A program made the position numbers and the translations under genes. 64,000 bases of DNA from Reticulitermes lucifugus (lineage: Eukaryota > Arthropoda > Insecta > Blattodea > Rhinotermitidae), in the NCBI GenBank assembly GCA_026260175.1, contig JAKCWW010000029.1:45478-109477 (forward strand). The letters run 5' to 3'. Under the pieces are notes generated by a model. It saw nothing but the letters and a program-made list of their open reading frames with translations. It was not told the DNA's origin and ran no database searches. This document shows positions 1 to 11,600 of this stretch, piece by piece; the stretch's first letter is position 1, and the number at the start of each line of letters is the position of its first letter.

Positions 1-1597
1 AAAACCAGTTGACTTGAATATAATACATATTATTCATGACTCTTTAGCAAAGTTCTTGCAGTTCAATCTCGCTATACAAAAGCAAAAATATTCGCAGGAG
101 ATAAATTAGCAGTCAGCAGCTTTAATCAGTAACAAAACAACAAATATAACAATGTTTTAAGTTTAGAAATAATTGACAGTTTTTTTGGATGTCATTTTGA
201 TTATGAATCACTTGTATCAACACACGGAGTAAGGTGACAGGGTCTTATATAACTGTATTTTTCTATTATCGGACACCACTGTGACACACTCTTCTAAGGT
301 GTAATTTTATTAACCGAAGGATACTGGAAAAACATGAAGTATACACAGTAATTATAAAACCTACAATAATACACGTAAAGATCTACTCAATTATTTCGCC
401 AATGCGTCACTTAAGACTGAGTTGTGTTAAAGAGAAGTTATAAATCTGTGAATAAAATAGGTTGTTTGCTTTAAAAAAATACAGGTCTACGTTTGAACTT
501 TTAACAAGCAAAACCGCACTTTATATCTTAGAGCAGACTTCATTTTTTCTCGCTTAACTCCAATATATTGCTTTGGAAATTATCCTCCCGATTTGATTCC
601 AGACAAAACTATTTTTACCGTATGTTCCAAATTCCTAAAACAAAGATCTTAGAACTCTATTTAAAATTAGATAAAGCTTTTAGGTTTTCTTTACAAACTA
701 AAAAGATAAAGACTTATGTGAAAGCTACACCCATCCGTTCATCCTTACGTCCTGCTGTCTGTGCCCTAATATTAATGGTGAATTGTTGTGAATGATTTTC
801 ATAAAATTCCTTATGTGAGATTTTTACAGAAGTTTTCGGGCGTGAATTTTTTCGTGAAAATCTGCTTAGCGATAAGCATTCTTCATTTAAATAATTTAAT
901 GAATTTTCACTCATAAATTACAAATGTATTTTCCGATTTGAAGTAAATTCATTATAGAGAGACTTCTGCTTAATGCCGTTAACCAATTGTCTGTCGAATA
1001 TTGAAAGATATTCTTTACCTAACGACGAAAAACAATTTCTTCCGCACTTTTCACATATTTGTCCGATTTAGACAAAATCGAAACATGCCGGATTTTTAAA
1101 AGCATAATTGTAAAATTACATACTGCATTATTGTGCATTTTGTTGATTATTGTATCAAAAATTGTCATTTAACGTTCTGAAATAAATATCATATAACTTA
1201 TTTTTCGATGTTCACTTTTCACATGCATCTCAACTCTCTACACGTTTCAGCACTATGTTACCACTTTCAGGACTAAAATTTCACAAAACGTTAACTGTTA
1301 AAACACTTATTAATTACATGACATAATAAGATTAATGATAGCAGACAAGGAAATAGAGCTTATCACTTGGTAAGTGCTTATAAAACCAACTGTACACTGT
1401 ACACATAACCACGACAAATAAAAGCCCATAATACATTACAAATGTAACTTATTTTTTCCCACTACATAAAAATGGTAGTTTATAAACTTCATAACCTTTA
1501 TTAATTAAACAAATATCCCCGAACTTTTGCTTATTATTCACCTTACTCTATCGTGTAAAACTTTAATTGCAATATTAAAGTTTTTTGTAATATCACG

Positions 1598-1628
1598 CCT
1601 GAAGATGGCGCATAGCTCTGAAACATGC
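1598..1628 (+). other. Decayed repeat motif with hammerhead-like core
   Basis: The string contains CTGAAGA followed 14 bases later by GAAAC, then ATG. CTGANGA...GAAAC is the conserved core of hammerhead ribozymes, which are known from Penelope-like retroelements. Stem II does not pair convincingly here, so if this is such a remnant it is dead. A better-paired related motif lies at 6520-6552. Confidence 0.25.
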
Positions 1629-1834
1629 AGCAAGATAGGGCGCTCATTCAAATACGAATATCAACATATGATGTTGTGTTGTGACTGAAAACTCTAATGC
1701 AACAAATCCTTATGTTTTACGAACTTCGTTTACAGGAAAATTCGACTTCACACAATGCCTTTACCAACTAGTACCGAGAATAAATATAGGAATAAATTGA
1801 AGTTGGCATGTCTCTGACTGCTTTCTGACTCTGG

Positions 1835-1906
1835 GCATGCATGCATGCACATATATATATATGTGTGTATACATGTTTGTGTGTGTGTGCTTGTGTGTGT
1901 GTGTGC
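1835..1906. repeat. Compound (GCAT)/(AT)/(GT) microsatellite
   Basis: Alternating purine-pyrimidine tract: three GCAT units, then five or so AT repeats, then interrupted GT runs. Apparent open frames on both strands here are simple-sequence artefacts. Confidence 0.9.
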
Positions 1907-2837
1907 AGAACGAGGCATCTGCGGCATGCGGGACAAGTTCTCACAGGAGCTTTTTTTTTCCACTCTTGCCAACTTAGACCTGTTTAGAGAGTGGGCATTT
2001 GAGCAGAATAAACCTTCATGTAGCTAGTGGCGGGACCACGCTGTCGTCTGATATTTCCTGTGTAATGGTGTCCTTCTTTTTCCCTGGCATATCTTATATA
2101 ATTTTATTTGTTTATTAAAACAATTATAATATATGTGGCAAAGAATTTTGTATTAATGTTTAGTACAAAAATGTTCCTTGTGCCACACTTCTCCTTCCTG
2201 TTTATAGCCTCTGCTAAGAGCTTAATTGTATTACTTCTATCAATGCGATTTGGTGCAAATTCGTTAAACGGCCCGACTTTTTTGAATGGCTTTTCCTTTC
2301 TTCAAATATGGAATTAAGTACATGTGCACCCATTCATTCAACATTTTATTAATATCATTTTATGCTGCCTACCGGAAGAGCTTTCTTTTGCGTGCAGTGA
2401 AACTTGAAACTCGAAACTTACCATATATTTTAATTTCCTTGTTTTGGCTTTTTTCAAACAGCTTGAAGTTATTATTTTAATATTATAAGATCTACCTCTA
2501 CGTTTTTAATGTAATTGGAATATTGGGAGGAGAGATGACTTGTACGTTCTGTTAGAGAATTTGCCACTGCATAGGAGGAAAATTTTATTTGTATGGCCTT
2601 CTTTAGAGAAAAGTATTACACAGAAGGTGAGATACTTCTGTATGCAACAAAAACGTCTTTACTAAATATCTGAACAACCGTTGTATTTGACACACACTAA
2701 AACATATCCTGATCTAATATCTTTCCCGCTCTACCACTCGTATCCCTCAAATCCTGAGCTGGCCTGCTTTATATTGCGTGTATACAAACATATATATTTG
2801 TGCAGGTATGTATAAAAATGCTTATAAGCATACAAGT

Positions 2838-2856
2838 GTACACACACACACACACA
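2838..2856. repeat. (CA)n microsatellite
   Basis: About nine uninterrupted CA units. Confidence 0.85.
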
Positions 2857-4510
2857 AAATCATTGCTTCATGGCGAGGTGAGAAATGGATTTCCGGATTT
2901 ATTTTCCTATAAATTTTCTATAAAATGTCATTTCACGTGTTGTTTTGCCTTGTTATTTTAGTCAAATATGGTCTCCATTCCTCTTCAGCCATACGGTGCG
3001 ATACTTTAATTTACTTTTCTTCAAGCAGATACACGTTTGTGGATTTTTCCAAATGATTTCAAATGTTATTAGCTTAAGGCTGTTTCCATAACTTTCTTCA
3101 GAAACAAAATTAACTTATTAAGAAATTAATTTGTTTTTACCTTAAAAATAGCCCATCTTTACCTTAATAGGGACAGAATAAAAAAATCGTTTTAGAGTAG
3201 GTTTGACGTATAGTCTTTTGGTAATAAAGACAATAAATGCTGTATAATATCACATTTTGTTAAATTGCAAAATGCTGCTCATGATTAATTAAACGTCTTA
3301 TATTGAAGTATGCACAGTGGTATCGTATATAATGTTCTCAACAACATTAATATCCTGTATTTTGTCAATGTAAATAAAGACAATTCTCTTTAATGAAATT
3401 TGTAAAAGGAAACAAACACATGTTTTATCAAGCTATAATTTAGTTCCATATTATGTAAGAGCGTCCATTAAGCTGTGGAAATTCGAAACAGCTAAGTACC
3501 GGTAGCAATCTGCTTAAAATCATTAAATAAATTACAACAATGCTTTTAATTAATTCATAGAGCCTTTAGCGTAACATAATATGATTAAATACTACTCTGT
3601 ACTTCAGTCTAAAGGATCACAATTAGTTAAAGAAAATGTATTTTTGGCAAAGTAAGTTAATTTTCTTAAACGCAACAGAATAGTCTGTGTTACCAAAGGT
3701 ATAGAAGGAAGGCGAGAATTCTGTGTAATAAATGCAGATAATGTTGTACTGTTTCTAAAATCTGGAAGTTGTAATTCACAAGCAAAAGTTTTAAAATTTA
3801 TGCCCTTCAGTTCTTTGTCACTCTTATTTTCCATCTCATACTTATAATAAATAAATTCCACTCCTATTTCTGAGGCCACAGAACCTATCAGCCTGCATAA
3901 GTGGCAGTAATTTTTTATACCTTCGGTATAAAAATACACAATACAAATACTAATAAAAGGCCCAATTAATGTATTTCGATTTTATAGAAATAATTTAGCC
4001 TCAACATTAAATAAAACTTGTTAAAATTTTGAAACCTATAGACGACGAAAGAACGAGTAAGAAATACGGATTTAAGGGTTCCGTTAATGCAGTGACTGTA
4101 TATAGGCTGAGACGGTAAAGGTATGCTGCCAGATGTTTGAGACAAATATGTCTAGACCAAATATGAAATACACTTAAATTTATATTCAATTTATACTGGG
4201 GATAAAACGACCGGAGCATGAATCTATCACTCACCTCGACCTACTTCCGATGACGAGAATGCGTGGAACTTAACCTTCACTGCCCCATATGTGTCCATGT
4301 TGTGGTGATTTAACACAAGAACAATTTTACCTTCACATCTATAATAAAAGAAGTGAATAGATTTTCAATACTTTTTGGCACTTAACTATATTCGCACTTC
4401 CACACTGACAGTTTGGTAACAACTTTCCTCTTGAAAGCAAAAATTTTCAGTTCCAAGTTGATGCACAGGTTTATTCAATTTATACAAATATAAATAACCT
4501 GAAATGCTTT

Positions 4511-5169
4511 TTATAGAGCTGTTAATCCATAATCAGATTTAATTGTATTGGGAGGAAGCGCCGGACCACACGTCTGAGCCGGTGTTAAAGGAGTCAGCTG
4601 ACTTAAAACCAAACTCGGTGAACTAAGATGCATTGTTGACTGCATTGTCGTAACTATACCGTGAGAATGTTGATGATCAGTCGCGTTGTTACTTGACTGC
4701 GTTCCTAGATGATGCTGTTGGTGATGATGTGTTTGGTGATGTTGCTGATGGTTTGTTATGTCAGTAGCTACAGTGTTCGTAACAACAATAGGATTTGGAT
4801 TACTTGTATTGTTACTATTTGCACGTCTTCTACTATCGCCGTTATTTTTCGACCTCGCTGATGTGTTACTTTTCGTGCTACCGGGGTTGTTTTTGGTTGT
4901 GTTTGTCGTAACTCCAGCTGGGTTTGTCTTCCTTCGGACGTTCTTCGTGTTTGGTAGTTTATTATCTTTCTTCCACTTCATGCGTCTGTTCTGGAACCAG
5001 ATCTTGATCTGCCGCTCGGAAAGAACCAGAGTGTGGGCGATCTCAATTCTCCGCCTTCTCGTGAGATAGCGGTTGTAGTGGAATTCTTTCTCCAGCTCCA
5101 GAATCTGATGTCTGGTGTAAGCTGTCCTTTGACGTTTTGGTTCCATGCCCGGTTGGAATGAGCCGTTAG
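4511..5169 (-). CDS. Dfd: Deformed (Hox4) exon 2: homeodomain and C-terminus
   Basis: Second coding exon of the Hox transcription factor Deformed, a nuclear DNA-binding selector of gnathal (mandibular/maxillary) segment identity in insects. It opens after a minus-strand acceptor ending TTTCCAG (AG at 5170-5171) with [15 protein letters not shown], matching the Dfd linker. Numbering the spliced protein from the exon 1 start, the homeodomain spans residues 318-377, with Tyr8, Gln50 (367) and Asn51 (368) and the helix-3 core [13 protein letters not shown]. The Dfd-type extension [13 protein letters not shown] follows. The tail is Asn/Thr-rich, with a His/Gln patch at 447-461, and ends [10 protein letters not shown], close to the DYDLTAL end of fly Dfd. 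The stop TAA is at 4511-4513. Exon 1 (922 nt) plus exon 2 (659 nt) make 1,581 nt, exactly 527 codons. The exon is intact. Orthology rests on remembered family sequence, but the diagnostic residues are unambiguous. Confidence 0.97.
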
Positions 5170-5390
5170 CTGGAAAGATAAATCATTGGTTATTAGCTTC
5201 AAAATCACGCTCATATAAGTGCGCTTAAGTGGAATTCCAAATAGGTATGGAAAATTCCAGATAAAGGAAATCCTGTAGTTTAAATTGAGCTCCTTTGAAG
5301 TTTAGCAAAAAATAAAAGAATAAGTAATATGAAAGAAAATAACTTATATGACGTAAAATATGTAGACTCTACTTCGAGCTATAGGCGGAA

Positions 5391-5776
5391 TGTATACCAG
5401 AACCATGTAAAATAATACATAGAAAAGTGGTTCCTACAATGTCAATATATACCAGAACCATGTAAAGTAATACATAGAAAAGTGGTTNNNNNNNNNNNNN
5501 NNNNNNNNNNNNNNNNNNNNNNNNNNNNNNNNNNNNNNNNNNNNNNNNNNNNNNNNNNNNNNNNNNNNNNNNNNNNNNNNNNNNNNNNNNNNNNNNNNCT
5601 ACAATGTCAATATATACCAGAACCATGTAAAGTAATACATAGAAAAGTGGTTCCTACAATGTCAATATATACCAGAACCATGTAAATTAATACATAGAAA
5701 AGTGGTTCCTACAATGTCAATATATACCAGAATCATGTAAAGTAATACAGAGAAAAGTGGTTCCTACAATGTCAAT
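5391..5776. repeat. 55-bp minisatellite, about 7 copies, with gap
   Basis: A 55-bp unit containing ATATACCAGAACCATGTAAA and AGAAAAGTGGTTCCTACAAT repeats at exact 55-base spacing (for example at 5401, 5456, 5621, 5676 and 5731). Copies differ by one or two bases. The 111 N at 5488-5598 keep the register exactly (two units plus one base). It lies 222 bp upstream of the exon 2 acceptor, inside the intron. Repeated open frames here are artefacts of the array. Confidence 0.95.
5488..5598. other. Assembly gap (111 N) inside minisatellite
   Basis: The sequence is unresolved. Flanking repeat units are in register across the gap. Unlike the two other gaps in the window it is not 50 N long. Confidence 0.99.
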
Positions 5777-5841
5777 TCATATTGTACAGGTCTCGATAAA
5801 TACCTGGCAAATGTCGCCATTACGCCTAATACGCTCTAGAG

Positions 5842-6149
5842 CAGGGGTTCTCAAACTTTTTTGCTGGAATGTCACAAAATGAAATTTAACAATTTCAGTT
5901 AATGTCCAATAACTTTTTGTATTCGAATAAACAAGCTGAAATTGGCAAGACTGACTGACGGCGAGGATGACTTATATAATGTTGCCTGCAATGCTGCGTG
6001 TTAGCAAATATATGTGGCTTATGCTTTATTTATTTTTTAAAAATTGTATCTTTTCTTAGATTTCAAATTTTTATTAAGGACGCTTACTACCAGTAGACAA
6101 TACCTGGCGTACCAGTAGCGGTAAGCTTACCACAAGTTGATAAACCATG
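5842..6149. mobile_element. Short non-autonomous hAT transposon with 8-bp TSD
   Basis: The 308-bp element starts CAGGGGTTCTCAAAC, the typical hAT terminal inverted repeat. It ends GTTGATAAACCATG, whose complement CATGGTTTATCAAC matches imperfectly (11 of the first 16 positions). Both sides carry the identical 8-mer CTCTAGAG (5834-5841 and 6150-6157), fitting the nTCTAGAn target preference of hAT transposases. No transposase coding is present, so it depended on a source element elsewhere. Confidence 0.88.
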
Positions 6150-6519
6150 CTCTAGAGAAATTATTTTTATTTCGCTTTATGTTTTTGCTTTTCGAAAATC
6201 GCAGCCAGTCCAAGACTTCTCTCCACAATTGCTGCCTGCTACGGTCAGTCCGTACTGTACACAGTGATCATTCACAGTGTACGGTTTGATAACATACTGA
6301 CTTATCAATTGAACAGATTCGAAAAGAATTTACTGTGTGAAGATGTTTGGATGCACAAGATTTTAAAACAATCCCATATAATTTTAAAGTAACCTTAATA
6401 TATATTGCCAACAATATACATTTTCTTGTAATGGTATACTGACATTGCACTTTACCATCCACAATTTTACAAAGCTCTTTGCTAAGGCTGATATGTCATT
6501 TAGTATATTTTGTTTATTC

Positions 6520-6552
6520 CTTAGGATGGTTGTAAATAACAACCGAAACATG
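6520..6552 (+). other. Hammerhead-like motif, probable Penelope-type remnant
   Basis: CTTAGGA is followed by a perfect 6-bp hairpin, GGTTGT-AAATA-ACAACC, and then GAAACATG. This approximates the hammerhead core CUGANGA, stem II, GAAAC, with one core substitution and an extra U before stem II. I see no convincing stem I or cleavage triplet, so activity is not claimed. Confidence 0.35.
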
Positions 6553-6819
6553 TAGAGGTGATTCTGTATTCATGAACAAGTGCAATATTTTGGTAATTAA
6601 CATATTTGTATGTATAAAATGCATGGAGGATGCACAATATTAAAATTTAATATTCATGTAGTATACATGCACATGAGGCTGACTGTGAACGGTGTTTTAA
6701 AAGATTTTCTATACAAAGGAGAGTCATAACCACCTGAATCTAATGTACTATAATTGGATGGACAGAGCAAATGGCTATCATATAAGAAAAACACTTTTTA
6801 TTTCGTTAATGCGTGGCTC

Positions 6820-7033
6820 CGCTTGCTGGGACTGTGGGTTCTAATCCCGCCGGGGGCATGGATGTCTCTCTCTTGTGAGTGTTGTGTGTTGTCAGGTAGA
6901 GGTCTCTGCGACGGGCTGGTCACTCGTCCAGAGGAGTCTTACCGAGTGTCGTGTGTCTAAAGTGTGATCGCGAAACCTCGAAAAGTGAGGAGGCCTAGGC
7001 CTCCTAGGCGCTTTCGAGCCATAGGAAAAGAAA
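6820..7033 (+). mobile_element. 5'-truncated tRNA-type SINE (family A) with 12-bp TSD
   Basis: The copy starts just downstream of the tRNA A box. It contains a B-box-like GGGTTCTAATCC, the family body (GCCGGGGGCATGGATGTCT, TTGTGAGTGTTG, CCAGAGGAGTC) and the 3' end GAGCCATAGGAAAAGAAAA. The 12-mer AATGCGTGGCTC flanks it on both sides (6808-6819 and 7034-7045), the mark of target-primed reverse transcription. Compare the copies at 15361, 45631 and 63888. The open frame across it is a SINE artefact. Confidence 0.9.
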
Positions 7034-7045
7034 AATGCGTGGCTC

Positions 7046-8199
7046 TTCTCTACTTTGTCACCTAATGTGAGACTCTCGAAGCTCGTCTAGTTGGCCATTC
7101 CCGCCATACAAAGTAAGCTCTTGATAGAAACTTCAAACAAGTCAAGTAGGCCACAGTAAGTACCTAAATAAATGCAGCATTGCTTTCTGTTAACTTCAAA
7201 ATATACGTATTTCCCACCTTGTTTCGCACTTTGGAAAATATTTAATAATTTTTAATGTTATGTTTTCGCATTAATACTTATTTTTATCCAGCTTAGTACT
7301 TAATAATTAGTCCCTCATGTTTCGAAATATGCAGAAGAGTGAAGGAGATTGGGTGGGAAATACGGGTGCGAGAGCATTCAAACATCCTGTGAAGTCAGAA
7401 ATTCCTTCAAACAAAACGTAATCTCCAGAACACGACTCTGATAATGGGACTGACGATGCAGGTAGAAACTTTGCACTTTGAAGAGGAAAAAACATCATGA
7501 TAATATGTGTAAAAGTTGTCCCATTGTAACAGAAAGCAAAAGGCGCTTATTCTGGAAGCATGGAAGTGCTGAGACTGGTAGCTCTTACAATGATGTGTAA
7601 TAACAGTAAAGTTCTCGGAATAGAGGCCTCATACAAAATATTGTTCAAGATGTCTGTATGTAAAGAAAGCGAATTCTTATTTTTCTGTCAAAAGGCAAGA
7701 AATTGATGTACCGTACTTTGTTACAAGTGCAGTCGATGATGAAGCATAATAATAGCGACAGTAGTCGTCCTTAGAAAAGGTTTGTCGTAAAATAAACAAC
7801 AATGAGTTGTAAAATTGTTGTCTGTTTATAATGACAATAATAGGACAATAACTATAAGAATTATAGCATTCTGGGATTTTACGCTCTTAAGTCTGATAGT
7901 CGTTTACAAAATTTCGGTGGAACCTGCTCTCTCTTTTTTATCCTAGAAATATAAAGAGTAGATTATTACGAAAAGTCGGTATCTATTAAAAATGACGCTT
8001 TCCCATCTAGGAAGATAGCAGTCGTAGGAAACTGGTATTTAAGAAATTTTAATATAGTGCCGTTACTTTAAATGACCCCAACGGTTAGTCACGTCCTGTC
8101 GGGTCGTTTGCGCTGGACAGCAACCCCACGCGCCAGTTTCTTCCTACGCTTCTTATTGTAGACGTTGTGGGGTCCCTGTGACTCATCTGCAGTCGCTAT
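7046..8199. other. Intronic DNA, nothing recognised
   Basis: AT-rich unique-looking sequence. A 63-codon minus-strand frame at 7307-7498 has no recognisable domain. Confidence 0.5.
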
Positions 8200-8690
8200 G
8201 TGGATTTCTATATGGTGCATACGATAATAGAGTTGCTGCAGAAGCGTAATCGCAAATTCCGATGGAGTTGTTTGGATACGCCAGTTCCGCTCAAGAAAAC
8301 AATTTACAAGCAAGTGAAAAGTTTTCAAGCAACAGGTTCCATTTCAGACACCGACAGAACACGCAGAAGAAGGAAAAGCTGGACCACGTTTGGGTTAGAT
8401 TAGATAATCTCCCAGAAAATCTTAATAGATCACACCACATTCTGTTTACTGATGGAGATAAGGTTTTACCTCAGTGGATAGTTGAACTGTCAGAATAACA
8501 GGTATTGGTCTACATAAAATCCCATGCCTTTCCGCGGAGTGTCATTTACTGGTGCTAATGTTTATATGTGATGTGTTTTGAGTGTAACAAGGAATATGGG
8601 GCCCATCTTCTCTTATACTATAAATTAACACGAACATGTAATATACATTGTAACACAATTTTTGAACGCCGTTCAGATTACGAAAAAATA
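8200..8690 (+). pseudogene. Broken mariner/Tc1-like transposase
   Basis: The forward frames read a helix-turn-helix-like segment, KKTIYKQVKSFQATGSISDT followed by DRTRRRR. After a frame change comes KLDHVWVRLDNLPENL. This is the pattern of the N-terminal DNA-binding region of mariner/Tc1-superfamily transposases of arthropods. Further on, TDGDKVLPQW and, after a stop, FECNKEYGAHLL resemble parts of the catalytic domain (the usual DEAWFHLSG and GPIFF blocks), with most of the intervening protein missing. At least one frameshift, several stops and an internal deletion make it non-functional. The family assignment is from remembered patterns. No terminal inverted repeats were identified. Confidence 0.55.
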
Positions 8691-11600
8691 TAAAGGAAGT
8701 TCTTTCAGTAGGTCGAACTACAAAATATTTTCAGGGTCTTATTTAAAAGTGGTGAGTAAATCCTAATATTAATTGCAGGCCATTAAACTAAAATACGTCA
8801 ACCCAATTTACGGCAGCCTGGGAGAGATGCGCTGGTTAATGTCACGAGAAGCGTTCTGAGTAAAGAGAAAAACGTGGGGCCATCAAAAAGTCCAAGTATA
8901 GGAATTTTTATTCAGGTCCAGCTTAAGTAAATCTAAATTGTAAGCTTACTGTCAGCAGTATTATCCTGAATGTACTTCACCATCGAAAACACTGAGTTTA
9001 TTTGTTACGTTCGCAAGATATATGGTTGGGACACAATATAAAGTCATTCAGGAATAATAAAAATAACATTATTTTTGAATGAGTAGTGATGTGAAACTGT
9101 TTGTATTTTCTTTTCGTTAGGTGATAAAAGTAATCCAGCAAAACTTTTCGACAGTAATCCACATTTGTTATAATTTGTAAATAATCTCTCTATTGTTTGC
9201 CTAACGCAGGTTTAGAAATCCTGAAAGCAAAATTACCACATGCGTACGGACCGATATCAAAAACAAAGAAATTATTGTGATGAATATGAACATATAAAAC
9301 GTCCATCTGATTCAATTCAATTGTGTTTTGTTTCTCAATGAATTTAACTAAATTATGAGGCGCATTAAGCAACTCATATGGAACCCGAAAGAAGGAGTAA
9401 TTTATAAGATTTCAGAAAAAAAATATCTGGCGCGCCATCTGAAGAGTCAAGTAGGTGGGTATGTTCTTTCGGAAAAACATACTGTTGCCCTTTGCACTGT
9501 AGTAGTCTACTCTAAATATGAAGGAAATATTTTCCCCTGAAATTTAGGGACACATCTATAGGACTAGAAGTTGTCGCGACTCCAGAGGACTGCAAAATGA
9601 TTTTTTAGTGTGGTGAAAACTTCTGATTATACTCCGCAGAGGAAGTGATGTTTGAGTTTTCCGAAATCACTCATTGAATATACTGGCATAATATTTTAAA
9701 ATATGTCACGAAGGCTTCTGTGTGTCCTGCGTTTCACGACGTATTACTGCTTCATCTTGCACGACAATAAGCCTTAGACATACGACAATATCAACAGTAA
9801 CGAGATAAGAACAAAGAAACAAAAGACATCGAATATAATAGTGGGGTTTAAGACGTGAAAAACTGGTTATTACTAATTGATAAGAAGTCGTGGGTTAGTG
9901 ACATTAAAACTATTGGCTCTAATTATTGCACTGTATTACTGATATGTGTCATTAAGGAGATATAGTTTCTTGTAATTAGAAAATACTCCAAACAAAATTA
10001 CAAATTAATATAAACGCTATCTATAATCTGACAACATAATTATAAGCATAAATGCCACGAGCTATACATATTAACAGCTGCATGCTCGATGAAATGTTGG
10101 TAGTTAATTAAAATACAATGGCCTGGGTTACATAATAGTCTCTTTTCATGCATAACGATGTCTGTAATTACACAAATGTGAGTTATACGACAACACATTT
10201 ATTTAACTCTGAGAAAGTCAGTTGCGAAATTAGTGTCTCCATCATGCAGGTCTAATGTAAGAGTCAGAAAAATGGCCGCGTATTATCGGCGTTTATGAAT
10301 AAGCAGAAGTCCTCAGAATAGATTATTTACGATAAATGATTATTGATCGGGTGCTCTGCAAAATTTCTCTTCTTATGGGAAACAAAACATTCAAGAAAAC
10401 CATTAAAACTGCACGTCATTGGAGCTTAATTCTAAACGAATTTAGACCTAAATTTTCACATAATAAATACATGTGTGTTAGGAAATATAACAAATACATC
10501 CAATAAAAACCACAAGGAAAACACAACCAAGAGTTAATAAAACATTACGTCTGGTGTAATTTTTGAAGTAAAAAGACTAAAATAATAACTTATTCCTTAA
10601 CAACAACAACAATAACAACAGTAATATTAATAAAAATAATAATAATAAATAAATAAGCGCATTAGAGGAAATAATTACGTAACACGCCATTTTGTAAATT
10701 TGAGGTTTTATTTTCAATTTGCTTAAACATGCGAGTGATAGAAAACATTTGAACTGGCAGTGTAGACTAGAGGATATAAGAGAATACCGTGAAAGTCATT
10801 AGTATTGTAGGTCTCAAGAAAAAAATGTAAAACCTGAAAATAATACAGATACGATTACTTTAAACCTACATGACTTTAGCTCATACTTCGCAAGGAAGAA
10901 AGTGTGTGTTCATTACACAGAGTACGTATTAAATTCTGTATAGGGAAACAATGACTATTTATTGTGAGAATTATAAGAAATGCATAAAGACTAAATGTGG
11001 AATAATGTAATGATTTTGTTGCCAGACCTGGCCGGATACTTACTAACTACTAGGCATTAAATGGTTATACTTCAAAGTGCTAACAGCAAATTCGAAACGT
11101 TGTGGAGATAAATGTGTTCACTCTGGGTGGAATATCCATTTTGCTTTAAATATTTGTAGATATTTGTTAAATGAACATAAAAGATACGGGCAATTTGATA
11201 GATCAACAATATCCAATTTTATATGTGTAAAAACTTCACGGTTAAAGCTTCCTTTAATATTTTGCTCTATCACATTTTTAGCTAATAATTTATATTCGTA
11301 TACTACAACCCAAAGTAATTATTTGTGTTGTAAGTTATATATCCAGAAATAATTGTACTTTCTCTCTGGATCCACAAAATATTAACCAAATATTTTCAAA
11401 GAAACTGACATTGGAAAATAAATTAAAAATCATCACATTAATAATATTTCAGAATGTTTTTATTAACATGTTAAATGTGTTCAGCAATATAAATAATTTT
11501 TGGTTTTCTCTTCATCTTCCGCTTAGATTTGCTACAGAAGACGACTTAAGGGAAAATCGAGTCTTATCTCAGCAACTAACAATACTTTGTTCCTACATTT

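Larger units (their letters stand above)
1..4510. other. 3' flank of Dfd; no gene recognised
   Basis: This AT-rich stretch lies downstream of the Dfd stop codon, which is read on the minus strand. The part nearest 4510 is presumably Dfd 3' UTR. Its extent cannot be fixed: minus-strand AATAAA-like signals (TTTATT on the plus strand, for example near 4471) are frequent in such AT-rich DNA. The open frames here, up to 111 codons at 3604-3939 on the minus strand, have no recognisable domain and ordinary AT-rich composition, so I do not call them genes. The region holds two dinucleotide arrays and one repeat-derived motif, listed separately. Confidence 0.6.

Noticed and set aside
3604-3939. 111-codon minus-strand open frame downstream of Dfd
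   Set aside because: No recognisable domain, ordinary AT-rich composition and no splice or promoter context. Could be chance.
4758-5069. 103-codon hydrophobic frame antisense to the homeodomain exon
   Set aside because: It is the reverse strand of the Asn/Thr/Arg-rich Dfd coding sequence, which automatically yields Val/Leu/Phe-rich antisense frames.
7078-7088. GAAGCTCGTCT, resembling the start of miR-993-3p of the Hox cluster
   Set aside because: Only 11 bases match, on the strand opposite to Dfd, with no complementary arm nearby to form a hairpin.
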